Positions 39,467-50,132 of a stretch of DNA of 64,000 bases are shown here, in pieces. The stretch lies in contig JAFREQ010000025.1 in assembly GCA_025331565.1 (NCBI GenBank), positions 496,001 to 560,000 on the forward strand. The letters are read 5' to 3'. How positions within the stretch are numbered: position 1 is the stretch's first letter; the number at the start of each line of letters is the position of its first letter. Both the position numbers and the translations under genes were made by a program. The DNA comes from Holacanthus passer (taxonomy: Eukaryota > Chordata > Actinopteri > Pomacanthidae). The notes under the pieces were generated by a model that worked only from the letters and a program-made list of their open reading frames with translations, did no database searches and was not told where the DNA came from.

Positions 39467-40337
39467 GTGAGAGGATGCCGGCTGTGCACGCAGCACATGT
39501 GGTCCAAAATAAGATAAACAATTACTCCAGGAGGTGGATTAGAACAACAGAGTGACATCACTTCCAGGCTTGTCCTCACTGGTCATGGACCAACAGGTTG
39601 AAGAGTTTGGACACGCTGACAAACCAACACCTCACAGAGCAGCGTACAGCTGCTTTAGTTGTCACCAGATACATCACTACATATCCAGATCTTAACTAGC
39701 TCAAAAAGCTCATTGACACGAGGTGGTGAGTCAACAGCTCCTCCTATTGAGCACAACAGCAGCTACACCTTCCACTGCTTGTTTTTGAGCCGGTGGGGCC
39801 AGCACCAGGAGTGAGTTACACTGACAGCGGGTGTATGGCCACACTGCTGGGGGACATGCTCATGCAGGGTTCTTTCTCAGTAAAAGCTCCACGGTCCTCA
39901 TTAATGTCTGTATGCATAAAAGCTCCTAAATTTACTCTATTTCCAGGGTGCCAGCGCTGCAGCACAGAGATGCAGTGCAGCTCCAGAAACGCTCGCCTGC
40001 AGGCGCTTGGAATGGCATCTTAGAAACCAAAAACTATGGAATATTAAAACTAGAACTAAAGAGATTTCTATTTCTTTGAGGATTATTAGTTTGGCAAGTA
40101 GCAAATCATGTTTTGTACAATGTTTTTTGTTTACTGCGTTTCGGTATGCACAGAGAATTGCATGCACTTTTAGCGTGGATGAATGGCAAATGTTGGAATA
40201 ATTGCTTTACACTGCTCTCTGGGGTGTCTGGGCACAGGATATTAAGCCGTGGATTTCTGTGGAGTATGACACATCATGCATCTCAGTGTTTCTACGCAAT
40301 CTCTCTCCCTCTCCTTCCTTCTCTCTCCTATACATAG

Positions 40338-40434
40338 ATCTTCATACAAAGAAGGAAAGCACAGCAGTGAATGCCCATAAGGTATTTGCACCCACTAAGC
40401 AGGCTCTGCCACATCAAATACCCAGACCAGACAG
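40338..40434 (+). CDS. Candidate exon of unrecognised gene
   Basis: A strong polypyrimidine tract and ATACATAG acceptor precede a 97-base segment open in only one frame. It encodes LHTKKESTAVNAHKVFAPTK followed by QALPHQIPRPD and ends at a GTGAGA donor with two bases left over. The phase fits the segment at 47095. The protein is not recognised. Confidence 0.3.
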
Positions 40435-41882
40435 GTGAGAGGCAAGGGTATGGAGGGGAATCATTAGAGGGGAAGTCTCTCTCTCTCTGTACCTCAGGAA
40501 ATGTATTCATGGGATCCTTCTAAAAAAGCTTTGCCGTTTAAAGCTGTTCGCTTGTAAGAAAATGTCTCGGCCGAAGATCCTCCTGCTGTAGGGTCCAGAA
40601 TTGGCAATTCTGCCCTATTAGTTGTTGAAAGCAGTGGGCCTGATCAGTATGTTTGATCCTAAATGCCAGCACAGTGAGGCTCATGCCAGGTTAGATGGGA
40701 TAGTGGAACTCTCTCCTAATGAGCGACGGCCACTCTTCATGCTGTTATGAATCGAGTGACCTTTACCAAAGAAGAATTGCTTTGCGCCGACAGCAATTAT
40801 CTGCACAGCGGAAACTTATTTGAGAAAAGTTTATTTTTAGACATGAGAAGTGGTTTGGTTGGCACCGGTTCTTTAACGTGTTCTCCAGCGTATGACTTTG
40901 GTCCTTAAGCGCTGATTTTAAGTATTTATTATGTTTGGCAGCTGAACTGGCAAAGCTTCCCCATGTGAGGTTTTCAGGACTTTCAGGAGCCCAAAGTGCA
41001 GTCACGCTTAATATTTATAATCAGCAGTCACGCATAATGTAAATAGAGGTGATAGTAGAAGTGGACAATGTGAATGAAGAGGTACATGAAGACAGCATAG
41101 AAATAGAAGATCTGACTTGTTGCCCAATGAAATCTCTTCCTGGAGTTACACCTTCAACTCAGGCTGGATGGATGAGACGTGGAGCAGAATATCGGATGAG
41201 CCTATGAGACCCTGAATCACACAGAGGGGCTGGATGTGATGAACAGTGGAGGTGGAGGGGAGACAGAAATGACAGCTGAAAGCAGCCCGGAGATGAACAG
41301 GTTTAAATTTTGACAGCGACAAGATGATTGGTTAACGTCGGTCCTGTTGAAATCAGACTGTTTGAAGTGAACAGTGACAATCAGCTGATTGAGTTGACAG
41401 CATGGGGAAATATGAATATAGTATATGTAAAGGGCAGAGCATGAAAAATCTGTCATCAACTTTTTCAACTTTAACTGCGTTATAATCATGTTATTATTGC
41501 TACTTTCCATTTCTTCTGACCAATAAATCTTCTGATTAGACTACATATTTTCTTCCTAATACTAATTCCTAATAATTCACCTCTCTAATCATTGATGAAT
41601 GTTTAAACTGTACAAACATCCCCAACATTATCATCAAAGGGTTTAATAGACTTACAAAGATTTACTGTATGTGGGAATGGATGCATTTAGTGTGCTGTCA
41701 TCATCTCACTGAGGCTAAAAAAAACCTCCAGTTGCATCATGTCCCTTGAGCTTGTTGCGAAATAAGAATGGAAAAGTTGCAGCTAATTAATTAATCTGTC
41801 ATCTCTGGAATAAAAGGAATTTATCTCCATTAAAATGCACCCGGTAATGTTGTCAGTTCAGGTAATAAGGCCAGCTGTAAAC

Positions 41883-42290
41883 CAGTGGTGGAATGTAACT
41901 AAGTACATTTACTCAAGTACTGTACTTGACTACAAAGTTCTTTTCTTTTTATGCCACTTTCTACTTCTGCTCAACTACATTTCAGACGGAAATATTGCAG
42001 TTTTTACTTCTTACTATTGGGCAGCTTAGTTACTTTGCATGTTGAGATTTGTGCCTACAAAACATATGAAGCTTATAAAATATGATGTTTTGTTATAAAT
42101 GAAAACGATCAAACAAGTGCAGCTGAAACGATGAGTCGATTCATCACTTACCTTACTGACAGAAAGACGGAGCAGATGAATCCATGATGAAAAAAAAAAT
42201 TACCGTCAGTTCCAAGAATAGCTCCACCTCAACCAACTACAACAGTAAAATCTTGCATTTACAATAATACAAGTTATAATAATATGATGA
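41883..42290. mobile_element. hAT-like non-autonomous element, 3' end lost
   Basis: The element opens with 'cagtggtggaatgtaactaa', then 'gtacatttactcaagtactg', the terminus of an abundant teleost element. The interior phrases 'ttataaaatatgatgttttg' and 'agctccacctcaaccaacta' fit the same family. No inverted right end is visible. A stretch near 42118-42200 looks like a different repeat inserted into it. Confidence 0.6.
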
Positions 42291-45059
42291 TAATATAGGT
42301 TTACTGTCTAACAGTTATGTTTATCATTTTTCACTAACATGATAAATATTATAAATAAGCATGTTAGCATTGTCATTGCAAAAATCATAATGACAATTAT
42401 TTAGGTCCATATTGAGATCACAGTTATTTAACATCATTACTCAGTGACTGTGGAAACATGATGCTCTTCATCATAGCTACCACCTCACTGGAAAACAACG
42501 TAAATCAATATTCAGGTTTAAATCCTCCTTTAATGCAGTCTGAATTATTCTGTGGCCTATAAATCTCCCTTTTACCACCATCATCTAACAGTGATCTCCG
42601 CCCACGTTAATCACCTTTGTAATTGCTAATAATTATTCATTAATAATCAGTGTATATACTATAGTTCCCAGATTATATGAGGATGCTTTCTTACCGCAGT
42701 TACCTCGGATGAACCGCAGAGTTTAATGTGTCAGTGTCATTAAAACTGCATCAGTCTTCAGTTAATGTCTTCTGATTCCTTGCTGCACAGCTTGATCAAG
42801 ATCCCAGGGATACATTGGAGCAGAATCAACAGTGACAGCCCCCGAGCTTTCGCTCAATGCATGACTGGCCCCTTATTAAACCTGATTGATTGTCAACTTG
42901 TGAGCTCTGTTCCACAAGTAACTGTCAGGGATTTTTGCAGCTCCTCCAAAGAAGCAGCAGCATCTCAAACAGGAGGTTTAAAGACACCAGAACCACTGAA
43001 GCTGTGTACGCTGCTCATTTTTTTATGAGGTTGGATGCAGGTGGGGAGCTGTGTCAGGGGCGTTTCTAGTTTTTCAGATCAGGTGTGACTAAAACATGAA
43101 AAAGACTTGAACCAATTAATTCATTAGCACCATCAATTTTTTAATAACTGGTCAATAGTTTAAAAAATGCCAAAGCCTCTTAGTTTCTCAAATGTGAATA
43201 TTTTATGGATTTTCTCAGTCTTCTGTGACAGAAAAAAATTAATATCTTTGAACTGTTTGTCAACAAAACAAGCTTTTCAACTATTTTCTGATATTCTTCT
43301 GATTTACAGACAAAATAATTCATTAATTAATTTTCAAAAAATGAATCATGACCAGCTGCTTTATGCCAAGTTCCGTCTGCAACACATGCAACACCACTTT
43401 CTTCAACTGCACGATGTAAATAACCAGAAACCTGCATTCTAATAAATGCCAAGTAATTAGAATGTGCAATGCTACTGACTGATTTATGAATATTAATGGA
43501 ATTTGACAACTCTCCACAAAGAAACAAACAAGCTGTGCTCTGCATTTATCGGCTGGAACGTTTAAGGTGTCATCAAGGGAGAATGAATTTGCGAAGAACA
43601 GCGAGCTTTCGTCTGAAATACTGTTAACAAACAGCTATTGGCATCTACCTTGCATATATTTTGCTGGTTTGTTTGGTGATGTAATTTTCTTACTCGTGTG
43701 GACGACAGGTCAAATGTAGGCAATGTAATGTCATGTGGAGATATTTCCCCAGTGCGGCTTCACTCGAGTTTAATGGATTTTTTATAACATCAGTAAATGT
43801 ACAGGAGTTTTTTTGGCTCTTAAAATCAGAGCTGGGTGCTTTTACTACTCTCACCATTTTGCACCCATGTTCAACAAAAACTGTCACAAAAGAGGCAGAG
43901 AAACCAATTTATCTCGGACAGTAGCCTGAATAGACCATAAATAGTGGAAATGTCTACCCTACAGCGAAGTTCGCAGCATGGCGAGGGACCATATGAAGAT
44001 ATTGTGTGAGAGCTATACAAAAGTGAACGCTGGAAAATTCCAAATGTGGCTGTGAAAGGACCACGTCAAATGCTCGAGTCTGCATTGTGTAAATTTCAGG
44101 TGTGGAGCTTCAGGATGAGGAATCATTCCCACCTTAGACTCACTCCTGAAAATGTCCTGTGCGCAGAGACACCTTTCTCAGAACATGTTCAAAAACTTCT
44201 CACAGTTCTTTTTATTTCATTATTTAGCTTCCAACACACACTTTTAAACAACATACGAGCTGCAGTCTGAAACAATATGACATATATTTCATGATCAAAA
44301 AAGAGCAGGGAGAAGAAAAATAGATTATATTACCTGCCCCCTCCTCAAAGTAACATAAGTCGTCCACCACATATGATCAACCAGTGCCTTTAACAGCCTT
44401 TTCTGTTTGTGTGCCTCGATGTCACACACACACACACACAAACAACACAAAATGCTAAACAGGAATATTATTTATCGAGCTCATGTTGTTCAGTTATTTG
44501 GTCTGTATGCATTTTCTTTAATTGAAAAATAGTTCCCTGGTGAATTCCACAGTTTGACTTCGCTCTGTCAAACACACATCTGTTTTAATGTGGTACATCC
44601 ATAATGAGTTCACTCCTGTGATCATCACCTGATTTTAACTCACACTATCTCATAAAGTTTTGGATTCAACTACATTTGTCACTTTATCATTGCTGACATG
44701 AACAGTCAATGTTGGTATATTCTCTTAAATCCACCTTATTTATAATGCATACATCTCTTCTGTGGTATCTATGATTTATTTGTATTAGTTGCATATGTGT
44801 TGTCCCACACTAAAATAAGTGGGAAGTTCATTTGAACTTTGCTTTGTCTTGATCTAAACTAAAGACTGGATTTTGAACACTCTTTCAATATTAACTCTAT
44901 CTGTAGATGTTACAACTTCATCCTCCGTTTTTCAGTTCCCAAAAACTATGAATCTGTTTTTACTCAAATTTATTTGCATCAAAGCTCATTTTAAGCTTAA
45001 GCATTTAATTTTCAGTGCTATATAAAACATTTGAAATCATTGAGAAAACAATTTGTTTT
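42291..45059. other. Intergenic AT-rich stretch
   Basis: No gene was recognised. The content is AT-rich, with a short CA run near 44424-44440. It lies in the long intron of the candidate gene if that gene is real. Confidence 0.5.
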
Positions 45060-45977
45060 TGATACTTGACAAATATCATAGATGTGTAAAAAAGTTTTTA
45101 GCCCAGTGCCAGCCCTTGTGGGACTCCACACATCTGTGTCTAATGGCTTTTACATGCAGTTTAGAAATCTGTGCTGATTCTCAATAATTGTTTTTTTCTG
45201 AAAAGTATCTCATTTCAAAACAAACATCTCTTCAATGATGTTTGAAAACTGTACAAGTTCACTGTCCTATAATTAATACACTCTTGTTTATCTTCAGTTT
45301 CATAAAGCTGGCTGACTTTCACTATTTTCATTCCATCTCTTATCTGGAAAAATACCAGTTGCAAGTGATAAATTACAAATGCAGGTAACAGGTTCACTGA
45401 TGTGTTGTTCTGGCTTTTCTTTGTAATAGTCAGAATCTCATTTCTACTTTTCTGTCCAAGATAATTTGACTGCAGTGTTTTACTCCCTCCAGTCCTACAT
45501 TTACATACATCATGTGCTTTAATAGACTTTTCAAGATTAGGCCCAACATTTACAAAAAATATTAATTAAACCCATTTTCCACCTCATCCAGTTTTTTTTC
45601 AGTATCATCATCAGTAACAAAACTCATGTAAAAGTAATGGACAGGGAGTTATTCTTATCACACTATTCATGATTTTCCTTCAGCTTTTTAGTATAATATT
45701 AATTATTAGGTTGTTTCATTATCACTGTCAACTTATTTTATATGTCTTATATCTCATGTCAATTGACTTGTCTATTTTCTATGTTCCACAAAATATCTGT
45801 TGTTGTTTTTATTGCCTCATCTGTTCTTAACCTGACAACTTTAGGCCTTTTTACTTCCTTATCCTGACAAACAAACACGACAGATACTGGTAAATAATGA
45901 CATTTATGAGAAGCCCGCTTTGAACTGCATTTGTAAATGATGCAATACAGGTAGTAAAGACCAAGGTGTGTGATCAT
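45060..45977 (-). mobile_element. Degenerate non-LTR retrotransposon reverse transcriptase
   Basis: On the minus strand, collinear pieces of a LINE reverse transcriptase can be read. A segment at about 45765-45850 carries RLRTDEAIKTTTDILW, one at 45215-45397 carries IRDGMKIVKVSQLYE and NYRTVNLYSF, and GVPQGLALG lies near 45105-45127, matching the PQG block. The frame is broken several times, so this is a dead relic. Sequence down to about 44900 may belong to it. Confidence 0.65.
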
Positions 45978-47094
45978 ACTGTTGCTCCAGACTCAACTAC
46001 AGCTCAGCAGTTATCATAAATGTCCCAGGAGGTTGATGGCAAAGTCCAGATTCAGAGCATCGATTGCAGCTCAGCAAATTTCCCAGCTCAGTAAAGTGAG
46101 ACCCTGCCGATGATTTTCCTCATTTTTTTCACATGTGTTGCTTTTTCCTGTCTGTCGGCTGTCACCCAGATTGCATCACTGTATTAAGTCGTATGGAATA
46201 CAGATACTGCGAGGAAAGTTGAAATTCTCTTGATATTTGCTGACGACACAGCAACTATGCAGGAACTGCTGGACATAACTTAATTAGTCTTGTGTCTTTC
46301 TTATCAAACTTTAAAGTCCTGCGAATTCAAGATGGAGTAAACCTCTTTGAACAAATGATTGTGCCAAGCGTCATACATTATCGCACTGATGAGAGTTTTC
46401 CTTATCAATACATCTTTGAAATTTCTTTCATTTCATCAGGGCCGAGGTAGAGACTCAGCAGGTTTGTGCATGACAAACATATAGAGTTTAGCTAAATATA
46501 AAGCCCAATAAGATGATTAAACACAGTTAGAAATATTTCTGAATTGCAGACATGCCCACGCTGGCGTGACACTTAATTATGTAGGTCACAGTGGAAGTTG
46601 CACATTCCGAGGACGTGTTATTTTCCATGACAGCGGTGTTAACAGCAGGAAATCTGAACTAAATGACAAGTTGTTGATGTGAATGCGAGTTTCAGCTGAA
46701 AACATTATGTGAATTTGGTGCATTTGATGGTAAAAGTAGTTCACCCCCTGCAGAGGTGGGACAGCATTCATTCCTCATGCAGACAGTGTTCTGGACAGAT
46801 GCTCCACTGCCACACTCAGTCATGGTTCCTTATGATAAGAGCTTTCAGATATGTCTGTTTCCACCCTCTGATCTGATCTGATTATATTGAATTGAATCAG
46901 TATGTATTTATATATGTGTGTGTGTGTCTATATTGTTCAGTTACTTCTTCCTAGAAATGCAGGAACACACTCTGGGATCATCTTTTAGCGCCACCAGCAG
47001 TTCAAATTTCAACCAACACTTTGGCCTGTAAAGTTAGTTGTGGGTTTGTTTGTTTTTTAACGTGAAGGTTTAACGTCTTTTTTTCATTTTTCAG

Positions 47095-47183
47095 CAAAGT
47101 GGAATCAATCATCCCAGATTGGAAGCACATTTTGGCTCATCAAATTGAAAGTAATTTGGCCCCAAAGCAGAAGAAAGAAGGAC
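47095..47183 (+). CDS. Candidate exon of unrecognised gene
   Basis: An 89-base segment has a strong acceptor (TTTTTTTCATTTTTCAG) and a consensus GTGAGT donor. In the phase set by the previous candidate it encodes KVESIIPDWKHILAHQIESN and then LAPKQKKEG. It would follow a 6.7 kb intron and precede a 0.56 kb intron. No family is recognised. Confidence 0.32.
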
Positions 47184-47746
47184 GTGAGTCTGTTTCTCAG
47201 CATTGTTTCGCCCTATTATGATCACAACTGCTCAGGAGACAAACAAGTCTTCATCGTACCTTCTAGCAACAAAACCCTCTAGTACCATCATCAGGCCAGT
47301 GTTGATTGAAGACCCGTTTCACTTCTTGAAACTTTTTTGGCCAGTCTCAGAAATGTAAATTAAACAATCTGTCTCGCGCCACCATTACTCCTCACTCAGA
47401 TTTTGGCCTGTAACTCTTAACACTTCTTATGTTTCATCAAACAGTCTTTTCTTATGTTTTGCTCAAAATCTACTCAAGTAGATATTTATGCTCCAGAACC
47501 ATGACTTGGCAAAGGGGACTTTTGTTATGTGATATCGATTCAGTCAAAGTTTGAAAGATGTTCGCAGAGTGGAACATAATCCATCATTGGGGGGGGGGGG
47601 TTTCTTGCTGGGAAACAACAACATGGTGGATCCTGTTTTCATCAGACAGATTAAAGCATTCAGAGAGAGATCTATGGGGCATAATGCCATCCTATTAATA
47701 TAAGTGATAATAGCTTTCATTTATTTTTCATTTTAACTGCGAAGAG

Positions 47747-47853
47747 AAATAGTCGGTCGAAGCAGCACCCAGGAGGAAACTTTTGGCACCGAAGCAGCTG
47801 CGCCCGGGTCGCCTCAGGGAGAAACTTCCACCCAAACCCCAGATGTAATCTAG
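47747..47853 (+). CDS. Candidate terminal exon of unrecognised gene
   Basis: In the phase carried over from 47183 the segment reads IVGRSSTQEETFGTEAAAPG and SPQGETSTQTPDVI, then a TAG stop at 47851-47853. It is locally GC-richer than its surroundings. The acceptor (GCGAAGAG) is weak and no clear AATAAA follows, so this end is the least supported part of the splice chain. Confidence 0.27.
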
Positions 47854-48799
47854 AAGACAAACTGAGTGCTCTGTGTCTTCATTGCTGCTGCACTTTACCT
47901 GTATTTTCCAGAACTTCTTTATTGTTGTATCATGTATTATAACTGCTCATGGATCACAATGCAGGCACAAAAAAAAATGAAAAGTTTGTTATAGCAGTGA
48001 GCGAATAGCTAAAACATTCCTGCAGTTCAGAGACTCATATGTCCATAATTCTTTCTCCAATAATGAAAAATTGCACAACGTGTAAACAAGCCCCTCTTCA
48101 CCTGAACACTGTGCACTAAGCTGGATGCATCTCTGCTTGCTGTTAAGTTGCAGCTGTATTGTTGTTCTGGATTAGCTTTATGTCCATTGCTGTTGTGTTG
48201 TGCACGGCCGAGGCTTATAAATTGCCGTTGCTTGACTGCTTGGGCCCATTAGGAAGCCTCAGTGTAGCTGTTATTTGTATAGCCGGCTGGGCTTAAGGTC
48301 TTTATCAATTACATGAGGACAACTTGGAGTCACTGTAGAGAGGGTTTACCATTTATTTGGCAGATATTTCTTCAGTCTGACTCCTCCGTGCTCCTGTCAA
48401 CAGAGTAAACAAAGTGTAGTTAGGATGTTAAAACTCTGCATTTTTATTAGCAGCAGCAGCACAGCTTTATAATTCAGGTTATGACAACACCTGAAGCCTT
48501 TCTATTTCTATTTCTTTTGTTTATTGCCTACAAATTTTGAATCCTTGTAAATTGTGCCAGTTGGGATTTGATTGACATGTTAACGCCTGGATTTTATGTT
48601 GTATTTCCAAATGTGTTTCATTAGATTTGAAACACATTTGTATAAGGGCAGAGGTACATTTATTAAATATGACAGAATGTGCACAATACTCATTTAGCTT
48701 ATCTGACTTTTAGACTGATGTGACAATATAACAAGAAGATTAAGAATAATGAGAATTAACTTTTGTTATATTTGTCAGACATGAAATGCAACTCAAAGT

Positions 48800-49200
48800 G
48801 CAAAGCTACAATCCACATGCATCAAGTGCTTCACATAATAAAAGGATGAACATAAAAACATGGATTCCCTGATATCTATAGGCCGTGTGTTCCAGAGCTT
48901 TGGGCTGTAATTGACAAAGGCCTGGCCCTGATTTCCTGTCAGCTGTTTCTGGAGCCTCCAGTAAACCAGCAGCAGATAATCACAGCGCTCTTGAAGGCAA
49001 ATAGTGAACAAAGGAGATAACAATGTAGCTCAGCCCATTAAGAGCTTTGTATATAAGGACCTAAAAATCAATTCTAAATGTTAGAGGAAGTCAGTGCAGG
49101 ACAGCTACGACTGGACTAATGTGAACTCTCCTCTTGGTTCTGGTTCACAGTCGAGCTGCAGAGTTTTGAAAGAGCTGAAGTCTCAGTAATCAGTTTCTCA
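48800..49200. repeat. Degenerate teleost interspersed repeat
   Basis: Phrases such as 'ggccgtgtgttccagagctt', 'agcccattaagagctttgta' and 'ttggttctggttcacagtcg' match a high-copy fish repeat recalled from memory. In that family the 'ctggaggagataaaagcatg' phrase seen near 35820 normally follows this part, so the two fragments may be halves of the same kind of element. Confidence 0.55.
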
Positions 49201-49729
49201 TCGTCTTTTTTGATTTATAAGTGGTCAAACTTTGGCCATGTTTCTGAGGTGGAAAAATTCTGTTTTTGTTACCTTGTTGATGTGGGACTGAATCAAGGAT
49301 AACAGCAAGACTTGATGGCGTCCAAACTACATTCACTGATGACATTTCACCTTCATATTACTTGTGTTTTTTTGCTGAATATATATATGGATATGATCTA
49401 ATATCTATCTATCATGTATGTGTTAAATAAAAAAGTTAGTTTAAAGTATAAGAAGTTGTCCATTAGAATTCCATCAGAATCAGTTTTTATTGCCATGCAT
49501 GCTTTAAATTTCATAAATAAATAAAATAAAGTTCTGCAAGTCAAGAAGCATGATAGAAAAAAGAAGGTTGACAATATTAAGAGAAGATATTCTTTTATTC
49601 CTTCAACAACTGGGAAATTTCCAGTGTGAAAAAACAGATGATTACACAGATTATGAATCACCTGTCGGATCATAACGTGGACAGGTGATGCGAGGATGTG
49701 TCACCCGCTTCCTGTCTCCTCATGTCCTG

Positions 49730-50110
49730 ATCTGAGGAGGAGACACGAGGAGGAGGAGTCGAGGATGTAGAAACAGAGACGTGAGACGAGGGGGGAGCGT
49801 TCTGACGTCAGCAAGCCCGCATGGACCCGCCCCCTTCTCGACCCTTTACTTCCGCGTTACTGTCCTCGTTACTACGGCGACTGTTCGACCCCGGCGCCGG
49901 TTGGCGGAGCCGCTATGACGTCACAGCGACGTCGGGGATTCCTCTGGAGTGACGCTGCGTCGGAGCCGGGGGACGCAGCACGGACGGAAGACACGTGGCC
50001 GCCCGGTGGGCCGTGTCCGTGAGTCGGAGGAGACGAGTGTGAGAGACAGAGGAGGTGAAGTTTGAAGAAGGAGACAACATGATCCGCTGCGTTTCCTGCT
50101 CATAAAAACA
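49730..50110 (+). promoter_or_regulatory. CpG-rich promoter region of the ABCC5-like gene
   Basis: A sharp rise in GC and CpG content contrasts with the AT-rich flanks. Two perfect CRE palindromes TGACGTCA lie at 49803-49810 and 49916-49923, a GC box (CCCGCCCCC) near 49828 and an E-box CACGTG at 49992-49997. No TATA box was found. It directly precedes the putative 5' UTR exon, as for a housekeeping-type, CREB-responsive promoter. Confidence 0.7.
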
Positions 50111-50132
50111 CCACATCTGAGCTCTGCTGCAT
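49950..50132 (+). other. abcc5: Putative non-coding first exon with uORF
   Basis: The GC-rich sequence ends at a consensus GTAAGT donor (50133). The only ATG near its end (50079) opens a nine-codon uORF ending TAA at 50105, so the exon cannot supply the start of the transporter. The transcription start is unknown and the left boundary is a guess. Splicing to 52361 is inferred. Confidence 0.5.
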
